Of a stretch of 64,000 bases of DNA, positions 1 to 8,689 are shown piece after piece. The stretch is taken from the NCBI RefSeq assembly GCF_029893355.1, contig NZ_JARZAI010000005.1, positions 186,001-250,000 of the forward strand, given 5' to 3'. Position 1 is the first letter of the stretch. Each line of letters opens with the position of its first letter. The position numbers were made by a program, and so were the translations under genes. The DNA comes from Kitasatospora sp. MAA4. GTDB lineage: Bacteria; Actinomycetota; Actinomycetes; Streptomycetales; Streptomycetaceae. Below the pieces are notes generated by a model, which was given only the letters and a program-made list of their open reading frames with translations, searched no databases and was not told where the DNA came from.

Positions 1-3000
1 CCGGGAGGAGTGGTACATCGCGCCGTCGCACTCGATCCCCAGCGCGAACGAGCCCTCCGCCGCCGGGTGCCGCACGCCCAGGTCGATGCGAAACCCCGCG
101 ACGCCCACCTGCGGTTGGACCAGGTACCCCCAGTCGCGCAGCACGCCGAGAACCGCCACCTCGAACGGGCTGTCGGGCTCGCGCTCCTCCTGGACGAGGT
201 CCTGGCTGAGCACCGAGGGACCGTGCTCCGCGTACTCCAGGTAGCGCTTGAGGTGCTGGACGCTCGGGTTGGTGCTGTCCTTGAGCTGACCGCCCGTGAA
301 CGAGGAGACCACCTCGACCCGGTAGCGGGCGCGGGTGACCGCGACATTGAGCCGCCGCCAGCCGCCCTCCCGGTTGATCGGCCCGAAGTTCAGACCGAGC
401 TTGCCGTGCTCGTCGGGTCCGTAGCCGATCGACATGATCATCACGTCCCGCTCGTCACCCTGCACCGACTCCAGGTTCTTCACGAAGAAGCCGTCCAGAC
501 GGCCCTCGGTGAAGCAGTGCTCCAGATCGGGCCGGGCGATCCGCGCCTGCTGGACGGCGAGTTCGATCGCCGCGGCCTGAGCCTGCGAGAGCGCCACCAC
601 GCCGAGGCTCCGTCCCGGCCTGGTGTCGAAGTGGTGCACGACCCGCCGGGCGACCGCCTGGGCCTCGATCCAGTTGTCCCGCCGCCCGCCGCGGTCGTAC
701 GAACCGTCGGCCGGCACCAACTCGACGCCGACATCCGGGCCGTGCTCCTGAGCCCCGGGGAAGGTGATCATCGAGTTGTCGTAGAACGACCGGTTGCTGA
801 AGGTGATCAGATCCTCGTGCCGGCTGCGGTAGTGCCACCGCAGCGGCAGGGCCCGCATCGCACCGGCCTTGCAGGCGTCCAGCAGCGACTCGAAGGAGTC
901 GGGTACGTCCTCGTCGTACTCCTCCGATTCGTCCTCGGCGCTGGAGCCGAAGAACGAGGTGGGCGGGAGCTGCTTCTCGTCGCCCGCCACGATCAGGGCG
1001 GCCGCCCGGTAGACGCAGTTGATCGCGTCACTGGGCCGGACCTGGGACGCCTCGTCGAAGATCACGACGTCGAAGTCGTAGTCCGGAGGCAGGAACTGAC
1101 TGACCGTCAAGGGGCTCATCATGAAGCAGGGTTTGACCGATCGCACCACGTCGCGGGTGCGGCCGAGCAACTCGCGCACCGGCAGGTGCCGAGTCTTCTT
1201 CTCGGCCTCGCGGACGATCAGCCCGCCGGCCCCGATGCTGGGGTTGCGCGGCCTGCGCGCGTTGCACGCGGCGGCCACGGTGCCGCCCGCCGCGGTGACC
1301 AGACGCTGGTCGGCCTGGCGGAACGCCTCCACGCGGGCGTCGAGATCAGCCGCACGCGCCGTCCGCAGACGCGGATCCGACTCCAGGAGCCGATCCACCC
1401 AGTAGGCGCAGACCGCGAGTTCGACCGTCTCGGCGAACTGTCCGGCGCCAATGCCGCGTTCGGCCACCCGCACCGGCAGATCGTCCAGCCCCGAGCGCCC
1501 CAGGACAGTGCGCCCGTCCCGGAACGCCTGCCACTCCTGCGGCCCGTCGGCATCGTCGCGCAGTGACCGCAGCTCCCCCTCGGCCAGTGCGAGTGAGCCG
1601 AGCAGCTGAGGCAGCAGCTCGGCGGAGCGGGCCTCGTCGAAGAGCTGGAGCAGCTCACGCACACCGGTCGACCAGCGGGCCGAACGCTCCTCGGCCACCG
1701 CGCACCAGTCACTCAACGCCAGCCGGACGGACCGTACTTGGGCTCGGGTGAGCTGGTCGGGCGGGACCCCGTCGGCCAGCCGCCCGGCGAGCCGGGGCAG
1801 GTTCAGCTCGCGGCTGTCACCGGTGGCCGCACCTCGGGCGAGCAGGCTGATCCGTCGGCCGACCTGAAGGGCCTGATCCAGCGGCGCCAGAGCCTGCGCC
1901 GCCGAGGCCGCGTCGGTCGGCGCATAGCGCTCCAGCAGAGCTGCGCTGTCGGCGACCAGCCTGCGGAGCGCGCGGTCGGCATGCTGCCAGGCGACCGCAT
2001 CCCGCAGACGCCCCTGGACGGCCTTCGGCCGGACGCCCGCGCGTGCGAGAGCCGCGACGGCCTTCTTGTCCGTCCGGTGCCGGCGACTCATCCGGGTCGC
2101 CAGACTGCCCTGCGCCTCGGCGAACCGCCGTTCGAGGTCGACCAGTTCATCGCACCCGAGGACCTCCTCGGTGAAGACGTCCGCGGCCGCGCCGGCCCTG
2201 GCCGCCAGTTCGGCCACCGCCGCTCGCAACTCTTCGGCGAGGGCCGCGACTTGTTCGAACACCTCGGGCACGAACCAACCCGCCGCCGGACGGTGCGGCG
2301 CGTCGGCGAGGTCGGCCAGCCCGCAGAGGGCCAGCGCCGCGTCGACGCCGTCCGGCTCGGTCACCCCGAAGCTGTCGGCGATGACGGCGAGCGTCGACGA
2401 CTGGTCACCGCGGAGCACCGGCTCGCCGACCGGAGCACCGTCCGTGCGGGGCAGCCCGGCCCGCACGACGGCGGCGGCCTGCGCGATCCCGTCCGAGGTC
2501 TGCGGCGCGGGACGCGCCGTGCGCAGCGGGAACTGGTCGACGGCGGACCTCAGCTCGGCGAGCGCGTCCTCGGCCTCGGCCAGCGCGGCGAGCGGCGAGC
2601 GGCCGTACTCGGTCCGATCCCGCAGCCCGCGCCAGACGAACCGGTCCGTCTCCAGCACCGGACGCCAGGCCCGGGCCACCGCGTCGCACGCGCTCTGCAG
2701 CTCCTGAAGCCCCTGAGCACTCAGCTCGCGGACCGCCCTCGAAGCCGCGGGGCGAAGGGTGAGCCGCTGGATGCCGGCGGCCTCCAGCGCCACGACCCGC
2801 CCGATCACCGCGTGAAGGCTGCGGCCCAGCGGCTGGCGGGTCTCGTTCATCGCCGCCGCGTGCGCGGACAGCTCCTCGCGCAGCTGCCGCGCGTGGGACA
2901 GCTCGTGCTCGGCCGCTCCCACGGCCGGCAGAACCGAGGTGAGCACCCGGTTGAGCTCCTGAGCCACGGCCCGCTTGGTCGTGTCACCGCTGTGCAGGGC

Positions 3001-4095
3001 GAGCACTAGGTCGGCGAGGCCGACGGAGGCGAGGCGATTGCGCACGACGTCGAGCGCGGCCGCCTTCTCACTGACGAACAGCACCGTACGGCCCGAGTGC
3101 ATCAGGGCGGCGATCATGTTCGCGATGGTCTGGCTCTTGCCCGTGCCGGGCGGGCCGTTCATCACGAACGAGCGGCCGGCCATCGCGGCGGCGATGCACT
3201 GGCGCTGCGAGGCGTCGGCGTCCAGGACCAGCGGGGTCTGCTCGGGGATCTGGAGTTCGTCGATCCGGTCCAGGGCAGGCGGTTCGAAGCCGATCAGGTC
3301 GGCGGGGAGCCCGGAGTCCGGGCCGAGGCCGATGGCACGGATCAGCGGATGGCTCAGGATCCGCTGCTCGTTCTGCAGCAGATCCTGGTACATCGACTCG
3401 CGGTGCGAGGCGAACAGGCCCAGGACCAGCCGGTCCGCAACCTCCCAGCCGTCCTGCTGTGCGGCGACCTGGCTGGCCGCGGCCACCACCGCGGGCAGGT
3501 TCGCGCAGTCGAGCTCGGCCACGGACTGCCAGTCGACGCCGAGGCCGGCGAGTTTGACGGACAGCGCCGGATTGTGGATCGGTTCCTGATCCTCGGCCGC
3601 GTACAGGCGCGGGCGCCCGTCGCGGTCGCGCCGCAGGGTGACCGGGATCAGCACCAGCGGCGCCGCGCTGCTCTCGGTCGCGCCGGCCTCGCGCCAGTCG
3701 AGCATGCCGAAGCCGAGCCAGAGCACCCAGAGGCCGTAGTCGTTGAACATCTGCGCGGAACGCAGCCGCAGCTGGGTGAGCGAGGCGTCCAGGCCCGCCT
3801 GGGTGGTCTTCTGGGTGACGACGCGCACCGAGCGCCCGCCGATCGCCGGCCGGGCGTCGGACGGCTCCTCGGGCTCCTCGGAGGGGCTTTCGAAGTCCCA
3901 GCCGCGTGTGAGACCGGCCACCAGCGCGACGGCATCCGGTGCGATGATCTCCAGCGTGCCGGTCCGGGTGTGCCGGAAGTTCAGCAGACGATTGCGCCCG
4001 CCCATGTCCAGCAGCGAGGTCCGCCATCCGGTGAGGACGGTCCGGAGCCGGTCGAGCCCCGGGTCGGTGGTGGCAGTCGAGCGCTGGTCGTCCAT
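1..4095 (-). CDS. DUF4011-type superfamily I helicase/ATPase with C-terminal MTES_1575-like nuclease domain (3' end cut by window edge)
   Basis: The minus frame is open from ATG 4095 through base 1, so at least 1365 residues are visible and the C-terminus lies outside the window. Near residue 312 there is a Walker A (NGPPGTGKSQTI), and near residue 1012 a Walker B of UvrD/Dna2-like type (VVIFDEASQVRPSDAI). Later helicase motifs follow, including LPLRWHYRSRHEDLI, VQGDERDVMIMSIGYG and NVAVTRAR. The last visible part (FEVAVLGVLRDWGY, then IDLGV and GIECDGAMYHSS) matches the Vsr-like endonuclease fold placed at the end of these proteins in the REase_MTES_1575 family. The family is known as large nuclease-helicases, several in defence or mobile contexts; the substrate here is unknown. 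It stands alone and is divergent from the sulfur operon. The domain call is solid, the role is inference. Confidence 0.85.
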   Translation of the reverse strand, partial: MDDQRSTATTDPGLDRLRTVLTGWRTSLLDMGGRNRLLNFRHTRTGTLEIIAPDAVALVAGLTRGWDFESPSEEPEEPSDARPAIGGRSVRVVTQKTTQAGLDASLTQLRLRSAQMFNDYGLWVLWLGFGMLDWREAGATESSAAPLVLIPVTLRRDRDGRPRLYAAEDQEPIHNPALSVKLAGLGVDWQSVAELDCANLPAVVAAASQVAAQQDGWEVADRLVLGLFASHRESMYQDLLQNEQRILSHPLIRAIGLGPDSGLPADLIGFEPPALDRIDELQIPEQTPLVLDADASQRQCIAAAMAGRSFVMNGPPGTGKSQTIANMIAALMHSGRTVLFVSEKAAALDVVRNRLASVGLADLVLALHSGDTTKRAVAQELNRVLTSVLPAVGAAEHELSHARQLREELSAHAAAMNETRQPLGRSLHAVIGRVVALEAAGIQRLTLRPAASRAVRELSAQGLQELQSACDAVARAWRPVLETDRFVWRGLRDRTEYGRSPLAALAEAEDALAELRSAVDQFPLRTARPAPQTSDGIAQAAAVVRAGLPRTDGAPVGEPVLRGDQSSTLAVIADSFGVTEPDGVDAALALCGLADLADAPHRPAAGWFVPEVFEQVAALAEELRAAVAELAARAGAAADVFTEEVLGCDELVDLERRFAEAQGSLATRMSRRHRTDKKAVAALARAGVRPKAVQGRLRDAVAWQHADRALRRLVADSAALLERYAPTDAASAAQALAPLDQALQVGRRISLLARGAATGDSRELNLPRLAGRLADGVPPDQLTRAQVRSVRLALSDWCAVAEERSARWSTGVRELLQLFDEARSAELLPQLLGSLALAEGELRSLRDDADGPQEWQAFRDGRTVLGRSGLDDLPVRVAERGIGAGQFAETVELAVCAYWVDRLLESDPRLRTARAADLDARVEAFRQADQRLVTAAGGTVAAACNARRPRNPSIGAGGLIVREAEKKTRHLPVRELLGRTRDVVRSVKPCFMMSPLTVSQFLPPDYDFDVVIFDEASQVRPSDAINCVYRAAALIVAGDEKQLPPTSFFGSSAEDESEEYDEDVPDSFESLLDACKAGAMRALPLRWHYRSRHEDLITFSNRSFYDNSMITFPGAQEHGPDVGVELVPADGSYDRGGRRDNWIEAQAVARRVVHHFDTRPGRSLGVVALSQAQAAAIELAVQQARIARPDLEHCFTEGRLDGFFVKNLESVQGDERDVMIMSIGYGPDEHGKLGLNFGPINREGGWRRLNVAVTRARYRVEVVSSFTGGQLKDSTNPSVQHLKRYLEYAEHGPSVLSQDLVQEEREPDSPFEVAVLGVLRDWGYLVQPQVGVAGFRIDLGVRHPAAEGSFALGIECDGAMYHSSR

Positions 4096-4251
4096 GCAGA
4101 TGTAACTATCACTCCAGCCGCCTCTCCGTGACCGAATGCCCAAGTCGGGGTGAGCAGGGCACAAAGCCCCGCATCTCACGATCCGAAACAAAGGCGTCCG
4201 CATTCTGGACGTTGGTGGACCGGGCCTCGCTCGGCGTGCGAATCTCTTGCC

Positions 4252-4335
4252 ATGCCGAGCGCCGGAACCACCCTAGTAGGTCGACTTCACGTCGATCTCC
4301 TTCGCGTGTCCAGCGCCATCTGTCCGGTGACCTGA
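4252..4335 (+). CDS. 27-aa Cys-containing leader peptide of the sulfur operon
   Basis: ATG 4252 to TGA 4333-4335 encodes 27 residues containing LVGRLHVDLLRVSSAICPV. This matches the short streptomycete putative leader peptides (consensus around RLHVDLxR, then a Cys near the end) that precede sulfur-assimilation genes. It ends 186 nt before the sulfite reductase. The single Cys codon (TGT 4321-4323) lies four codons before the stop, which would suit translation-dependent attenuation sensing Cys-tRNA supply. That mechanism is inference; the sequence similarity and position are seen directly. An in-frame upstream ATG at 4150 exists, but only the last part resembles the family. Confidence 0.75.
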   Translation: MPSAGTTLVGRLHVDLLRVSSAICPVT

Positions 4336-4392
4336 GCCCCACCCCGCCGCCGCCACCGCACTGGCGCCACTCGCAGCCCCCGTCGCGCCGCA

Positions 4393-4416
4393 GCCGATGG
4401 GCGGGCGCCCACCGGC
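4393..4416 (+). promoter_or_regulatory. Stem-loop between the leader peptide and sulfite reductase
   Basis: GCCG-A-TGGGCG pairs with CGCCCA-C-CGGC around a 2-nt GG turn, giving 10 base pairs with one A/C mismatch. It is 57 nt after the leader stop. In addition GCGCCA within the leader's end (about 4313-4318) can pair with TGGCGC near 4364, so alternative folds are possible, as expected for attenuation. No T-tract follows the hairpin. The function is inferred from position. Confidence 0.35.
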
Positions 4417-4521
4417 CGAGGTCACTGCTTCCCACATCCTGTCGAAGATCCGCAGGTCACAGCAGCGACGAGCCCGGGAACGCCCCGAACCTCGCACCGC
4501 CACCTGCCCGAAGGACGACAC

Positions 4522-6246
4522 ATGCCCACCACTCCCGACCCGGCCGCGCCCCAGCCCGCCGACGCCCCCAAGCGTCCCGCTGCCGCCGCCCGCAAGGTGT
4601 CCCGCCACCGCGGTGAGGGCCAGTGGGGCATGGGCCACTTCACCCCGCTCAACGCCAACGAGCAGTTCAAGAAGGACGACGACGGTCTCAACGTGCGGAC
4701 ACGCATTGAGACGATCTACGCCAAGAACGGCTTCGACTCCATCGATCCGTCCGATCTGCGCGGCCGGATGCGCTGGTGGGGGCTGTACACCCAGCGCAAG
4801 GAGGGCATCGACGGCGGCAAGACCGCGATCCTGGACCCGCACGAGCTGGACGCCGAGTTCTTCATGCTCCGGGTCCGGATCGACGGCGGGCGCCTGACCG
4901 TCGCGCAGCTGAAGGCGATCGCCGAGGTGTCCGAGCTGTACGGACGCGGCACCGCCGACCTGACCGACCGGCAGAACATCCAGTACCACTGGATCCGGAT
5001 CGAGGACATGCCCGCGATCTGGCAGAAGCTGGAGGGCGTCGGCCTGTCCACCACCGAGGCCTGCGGTGACACCCCGCGCGTGATCCTCGGCTCGCCGGTG
5101 GCCGGCATCGCCGAGGACGAGATCATCGACGGCACCTCCGCCATCGACGAGATCCAGCGGCGCTTCATCGGCAACCCGGACTTCTCCAACCTGCCGCGCA
5201 AGTTCAAGTCGGCGGTCTCCGGCTCGCCGCAGCTGGACGTGGCGCACGAGATCAACGACATCGCCTTCGTCGGCGTGAACCACCCCGAGCACGGCCCGGG
5301 CTTCGACCTCTGGGTCGGCGGCGGGCTCTCCACCAACCCCAAGCTGGGCGTGCGCCTGGGCGCCTGGGTCCCGCTGGAGGAGGTCGCGGACGTCTACGGC
5401 GGCGTGATCGGCATCTTCCGCGACTACGGCTACCGCCGGCTGCGCAACCGCGCCCGCTTGAAGTTCCTGGTCGCCGACTGGGGCGTGGAGAAGTTCCGCC
5501 AGGTGCTCCAGGACGAGTACCTCAAGTACGAGCTGATCGACGGCCCCGCGCCCGAGCAGCCCACCGGCGTCTGGCGCGACCACGTCGGCGTGCACCGGCA
5601 GAAGGACGGCCGCTTCTACGTCGGCTTCGCGCCGCGGGTCGGCCGGGTGCACGGCAAGCTGCTCGGCCAGATCGCCGAGCTGGCCGCCGCGCACGGCTCC
5701 GACCGGCTGCGCACCACCGCCGAGCAGAAGATGCTGGTGCTGGACATCGCCGAGGACCAGGTCGAGTCGCTGGTCGCGGGCCTGGAGGCGCTGGACCTGC
5801 GGGTCACCCCGTCCCCGTTCCGGCGCGGCACGATGGCCTGCACCGGCATCGAGTACTGCAAGCTCGCCATCGTCGAGACCAAGGAGCGCGGGCGCACCCT
5901 GATCGACGAGCTGGAGCAGCGGCTGCCCGAGTTCGCCGAGCCGCTCACCATCAACATCAACGGCTGCCCGAACGCCTGCGCCCGTATCCAGGTGGCGGAC
6001 ATCGGTCTCAAGGGGCAGCTGGTCTCGGACGAGAACGGCGAGCAGGTGGAGGGCTACCAGGTCCACCTGGGCGGCGCGCTCGGCCTGGAAGCCGGGTTCG
6101 GCCGCAAGGTCCGCGGCCTCAAGGTCACCAGCGCCGGCCTGCCGGACTACGTCGAGCGGCTGCTGACCCGCTTCCAGGCCGACCGCAGGGAGGGCGAGCG
6201 GTTCGCCCAGTGGACGGCCCGGGCCAGCGAGGAGCAGCTGTCGTGA
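4522..6246 (+). CDS. cysI: Assimilatory sulfite reductase (siroheme, 4Fe-4S; nitrite/sulfite reductase family)
   Basis: This 574-residue protein should reduce sulfite to sulfide in the cytoplasm with six electrons, probably from ferredoxin as in related actinobacterial enzymes. The siroheme-4Fe-4S cysteine set is intact: Cys440 and Cys446 (CTGIEYC) and Cys482 and Cys486 (NGCPNAC). The two ferredoxin-like half domains of the family are visible (around LYGRGTADLTDRQNIQYHWI and VGFAPRVGRVHGKLL). ATG 4522 is preceded by GAAGGA. The gene is the first enzyme gene of the sulfur operon, behind the leader peptide, and its stop overlaps the next start. Nitrite reductase is the main alternative, but cysHCDN linkage argues for sulfite. 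Confidence 0.95.
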   Translation: MPTTPDPAAPQPADAPKRPAAAARKVSRHRGEGQWGMGHFTPLNANEQFKKDDDGLNVRTRIETIYAKNGFDSIDPSDLRGRMRWWGLYTQRKEGIDGGKTAILDPHELDAEFFMLRVRIDGGRLTVAQLKAIAEVSELYGRGTADLTDRQNIQYHWIRIEDMPAIWQKLEGVGLSTTEACGDTPRVILGSPVAGIAEDEIIDGTSAIDEIQRRFIGNPDFSNLPRKFKSAVSGSPQLDVAHEINDIAFVGVNHPEHGPGFDLWVGGGLSTNPKLGVRLGAWVPLEEVADVYGGVIGIFRDYGYRRLRNRARLKFLVADWGVEKFRQVLQDEYLKYELIDGPAPEQPTGVWRDHVGVHRQKDGRFYVGFAPRVGRVHGKLLGQIAELAAAHGSDRLRTTAEQKMLVLDIAEDQVESLVAGLEALDLRVTPSPFRRGTMACTGIEYCKLAIVETKERGRTLIDELEQRLPEFAEPLTININGCPNACARIQVADIGLKGQLVSDENGEQVEGYQVHLGGALGLEAGFGRKVRGLKVTSAGLPDYVERLLTRFQADRREGERFAQWTARASEEQLS

Positions 6247-6419
6247 GCGAGCGAGCGGCACCCTTCTACTGCCCGTACTGCGGCGACGAGGACCTGCGTC
6301 CCTCGGAGAGCGGCGGTCACGGCGCCTGGGAGTGCGCGTCCTGCCGGCGCGCGTTCCAGCTGAAGTTCCTCGGACTGCTGTCGGCACCGAACGGAGGTGT
6401 GAGCGATGACCAGCACTGA
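6243..6419 (+). CDS. Small zinc ribbon protein of the sulfur operon
   Basis: GTG 6243 overlaps the sulfite reductase stop (GTGA), and the stop TGA 6417-6419 lies inside the start of cysH (ATG 6406), so the three genes look translationally coupled. The 58 residues carry two CxxC pairs (FYCPYCGDEDL and WECASCRRAF), a compact zinc or metal-binding ribbon. No catalytic domain is visible. Small proteins of this type are found between sulfite reductase and PAPS/APS reductase genes in streptomycetes. A role as electron or cluster-handling partner is possible but unproven. Confidence 0.85.
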   Translation: MSERAAPFYCPYCGDEDLRPSESGGHGAWECASCRRAFQLKFLGLLSAPNGGVSDDQH

Positions 6420-7101
6420 CCTCGAAGCACTCGCCATCGCGGCGGGCCGCGACCTGGAGGAGGCCTCCGCGCAGGAGATCATGCGCTGGGCCGCCGAGAC
6501 CTTCGGCAGCAAGCTCTGCGTGACCTCCTCGATGGAGGACGCGGTCGTCGCCCACCTGGCGTCGACGGCGCTCCCCGGCATCGACGTGGTCTTCCTGGAC
6601 ACCGGCTACCACTTCCCGGAGACCATCGGCACCCGGGACGCGGTCGCCGCGAGCATGCCGCTCAACGTCATCACGCTGACGCCGCGTCAGTCGGTGGCCG
6701 AGCAGGACGCCGAGTACGGCGCGAACCTGCACGACCGCGACCCGGACCTGTGCTGCTCGCTGCGCAAGGTCGAGCCGCTCCAGCGCGGCCTCGGAGCCTA
6801 CGACGCGTGGGCCACCGGGCTGCGCCGCGACGAGTCGCCGAGCCGTGCGAACACCCCAGTGGTGGCCTGGGACAACAGGCGTCGCAAGGTGAAAATCGCC
6901 CCGATCGCACGCTGGACGCAGGACGACGTGACCGCGTACGTTCACGCCCACGGGGTTCTGCTCAACCCGCTGCTGTGGGAGGGGTACACCTCGGTCGGCT
7001 GCGCGCCGCTCTCCTGCACCCGCAAGCCCGGCGCGGACGAAGAGGGCAGGGCCGGCCGCTGGGCCGGATCCGGCAAGACCGAGTGTGGAATCCACCTCTG
7101 A
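6406..7101 (+). CDS. cysH: Phosphoadenylyl/adenylyl-sulfate reductase
   Basis: The 231-residue protein belongs to the PAPS/APS reductase family, which makes sulfite from activated sulfate. Visible are the PP-loop region (VTSSMEDAVVAHLAS), LDTGYHFPET, the vicinal Cys116-Cys117 (DLCCSLRKV), a second cysteine pair Cys199 and Cys204, and the catalytic Cys227 in the C-terminal ECGIHL. The Cys-Cys plus Cys pair is the 4Fe-4S signature of the plant/bacterial APS-reductase type. The second pair here is spaced C-x4-C (GCAPLSCTR) rather than the usual C-x2-C. An APS kinase gene lies next door, so the true substrate (APS or PAPS) is open. Confidence 0.93.
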   Translation: MTSTDLEALAIAAGRDLEEASAQEIMRWAAETFGSKLCVTSSMEDAVVAHLASTALPGIDVVFLDTGYHFPETIGTRDAVAASMPLNVITLTPRQSVAEQDAEYGANLHDRDPDLCCSLRKVEPLQRGLGAYDAWATGLRRDESPSRANTPVVAWDNRRRKVKIAPIARWTQDDVTAYVHAHGVLLNPLLWEGYTSVGCAPLSCTRKPGADEEGRAGRWAGSGKTECGIHL

Positions 7102-7146
7102 GCAGCAACGCTCTTCAACGCTCAATCAAGAACCTGGAGTTGTGAC

Positions 7147-7749
7147 GTGACGACAGCCGACACCCTGGCCGCCGGGGAAGCAGCCGCAGAGGCGGCCCCC
7201 GCGGCCGACCCCTGCGGGCGCGGCGCCACCGTGTGGCTGACCGGGCTGCCCAGCGCGGGCAAGACCACCCTCGCCTTCGCCCTGGCCGACCGGCTGCGCG
7301 CCGAGGGCCACCGGGTGGAGGTCCTGGACGGGGACGAGATCCGCGAATTCCTCTCCAAGGGACTGGGGTTCAGCAAGGAGGACCGGCACACCAACGTGAC
7401 CCGGATCGGCTTCGTCGCCGAGCGGCTGGCCGCGCACGGTGTGAAGGTGCTCGCCCCGGTGATCGCCCCCTACGCCGACTCCCGGGCCGCCGTCCGCGCC
7501 CAACACGCCAAGAACGGCACCGAGTTCCTGGAGATCCACGTCGCCACCCCGGTGGACGTCTGCTCCGAGCGGGACGTCAAGGGCCTGTACGCGAAGCAGG
7601 CGGCCGGAGAAATCAAGCACCTGACCGGCGTGGACGACCCGTACGAGGCTCCCGAGAGCCCCGACCTGCGGATCCTGACGCACACCCAGTCGGTCGCCGA
7701 GTCCGCCGCCGACCTGCACGCCCTTCTGACGAACAGGGGTCTGGCATGA
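7147..7749 (+). CDS. cysC: Adenylyl-sulfate (APS) kinase
   Basis: The 200-residue protein phosphorylates APS to PAPS using ATP. Near residue 33 it has the P-loop GLPSAGKTT. It is followed by VLDGDEIREFLSKGLGFSKEDR and NVTRIGFVAERL, the APS-binding blocks of CysC, and by VDVCSERDVKGLYAKQAAGEIK. GTG 7147 is the likely start, preceded by CCTGGAGTTGTGAC. The stop TGA overlaps the cysD start (ATG 7746), indicating translational coupling. Full length for the family. Confidence 0.95.
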   Translation: MTTADTLAAGEAAAEAAPAADPCGRGATVWLTGLPSAGKTTLAFALADRLRAEGHRVEVLDGDEIREFLSKGLGFSKEDRHTNVTRIGFVAERLAAHGVKVLAPVIAPYADSRAAVRAQHAKNGTEFLEIHVATPVDVCSERDVKGLYAKQAAGEIKHLTGVDDPYEAPESPDLRILTHTQSVAESAADLHALLTNRGLA

Positions 7750-8687
7750 CGACCGCAACCACGCAGAGCCTGCGCGAGGAAAGCGGCAACGCCTTCACGC
7801 TGTCCCACCTGGACGCGCTGGAGGCCGAGTCGGTGCACATCTTCCGCGAGGTGGCGGGGGAGTTCGAGCGCCCGGTGATCCTCTTCTCCGGCGGCAAGGA
7901 CTCCATCGTCATGCTGCACCTGGCGCTGAAGGCCTTCTGGCCGGCGCCGGTGCCCTTCTCGCTGCTGCACGTCGACACCGGGCACAACTTCCCCGAGGTC
8001 ATCGAGTACCGCGACCGCACCGTCGCCCAGCACAACCTGCGCCTGCACGTGGCGCACGTGCAGGACTTCATCGACGACGGCCGGCTGCGCGAGCGCCCGG
8101 ACGGCACCCGCAACCCGCTGCAGACCGTCCCGCTGCTGGACGCGATCGAGTCGAACAAGTTCGACGCCGTCTTCGGCGGCGGCCGCCGCGACGAGGAGAA
8201 GGCCCGCGCCAAGGAGCGCGTCTTCTCCCTGCGCGACGAGTTCGGCGCCTGGGACCCGCGCCGCCAGCGCCCCGAGCTGTGGTCGCTCTACAACGGCAAG
8301 CACGCGGTCGGCGAGCACGTCCGGGTCTTCCCGCTCTCCAACTGGACCGAGCTGGACGTCTGGCAGTACATCGAGCGCGAGAACATCGAGCTCCCCGAGA
8401 TCTACTACGCCCACGAGCGCGACGTCTTCGCCCGCGACGGCATGTGGCTCACCGCCGGCGCCTGGGGCGGCCCCAAGGACAGCGAGACCGTCCAGCGCCG
8501 CCTGATCCGCTACCGCACGGTCGGCGACATGTCCTGCACCGGCGCCGTCGACTCCGACGCCGTCAGCATCGCGGACGTGATCACCGAGATCGCCGCCAGC
8601 CGCCTCACCGAACGCGGGGCCACCCGGGCCGACGACAAGCTGTCCGAGGCCGCCATGGAAGACCGCAAGCGCGAGGGGTACTTCTAA
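7746..8687 (+). CDS. cysD: Sulfate adenylyltransferase subunit 2 (catalytic)
   Basis: The 313-residue subunit transfers AMP from ATP to sulfate. The PP-loop motif SGGKDS is at residues 48-53. Other family blocks are LLHVDTGHNFPEVIEYRD, FGGGRRDEEKARAKER and the C-terminal DRKREGYF. ATG 7746 overlaps the cysC stop. cysN, encoding its GTPase partner, starts 2 nt after the stop TAA at 8685-8687. Both subunits together form the ATP sulfurylase heterodimer. Confidence 0.96.
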   Translation: MTTATTQSLREESGNAFTLSHLDALEAESVHIFREVAGEFERPVILFSGGKDSIVMLHLALKAFWPAPVPFSLLHVDTGHNFPEVIEYRDRTVAQHNLRLHVAHVQDFIDDGRLRERPDGTRNPLQTVPLLDAIESNKFDAVFGGGRRDEEKARAKERVFSLRDEFGAWDPRRQRPELWSLYNGKHAVGEHVRVFPLSNWTELDVWQYIERENIELPEIYYAHERDVFARDGMWLTAGAWGGPKDSETVQRRLIRYRTVGDMSCTGAVDSDAVSIADVITEIAASRLTERGATRADDKLSEAAMEDRKREGYF

Positions 8688-8689
8688 CC

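Noticed and set aside
4273..7125. Long minus-strand open frame opposite the sulfur genes
   Set aside because: It is antisense to cysI and cysH, which have clear motifs, and its sequence is Gly/Val/Leu/Arg/Ala-rich without any family. At this GC content such antisense frames are common.
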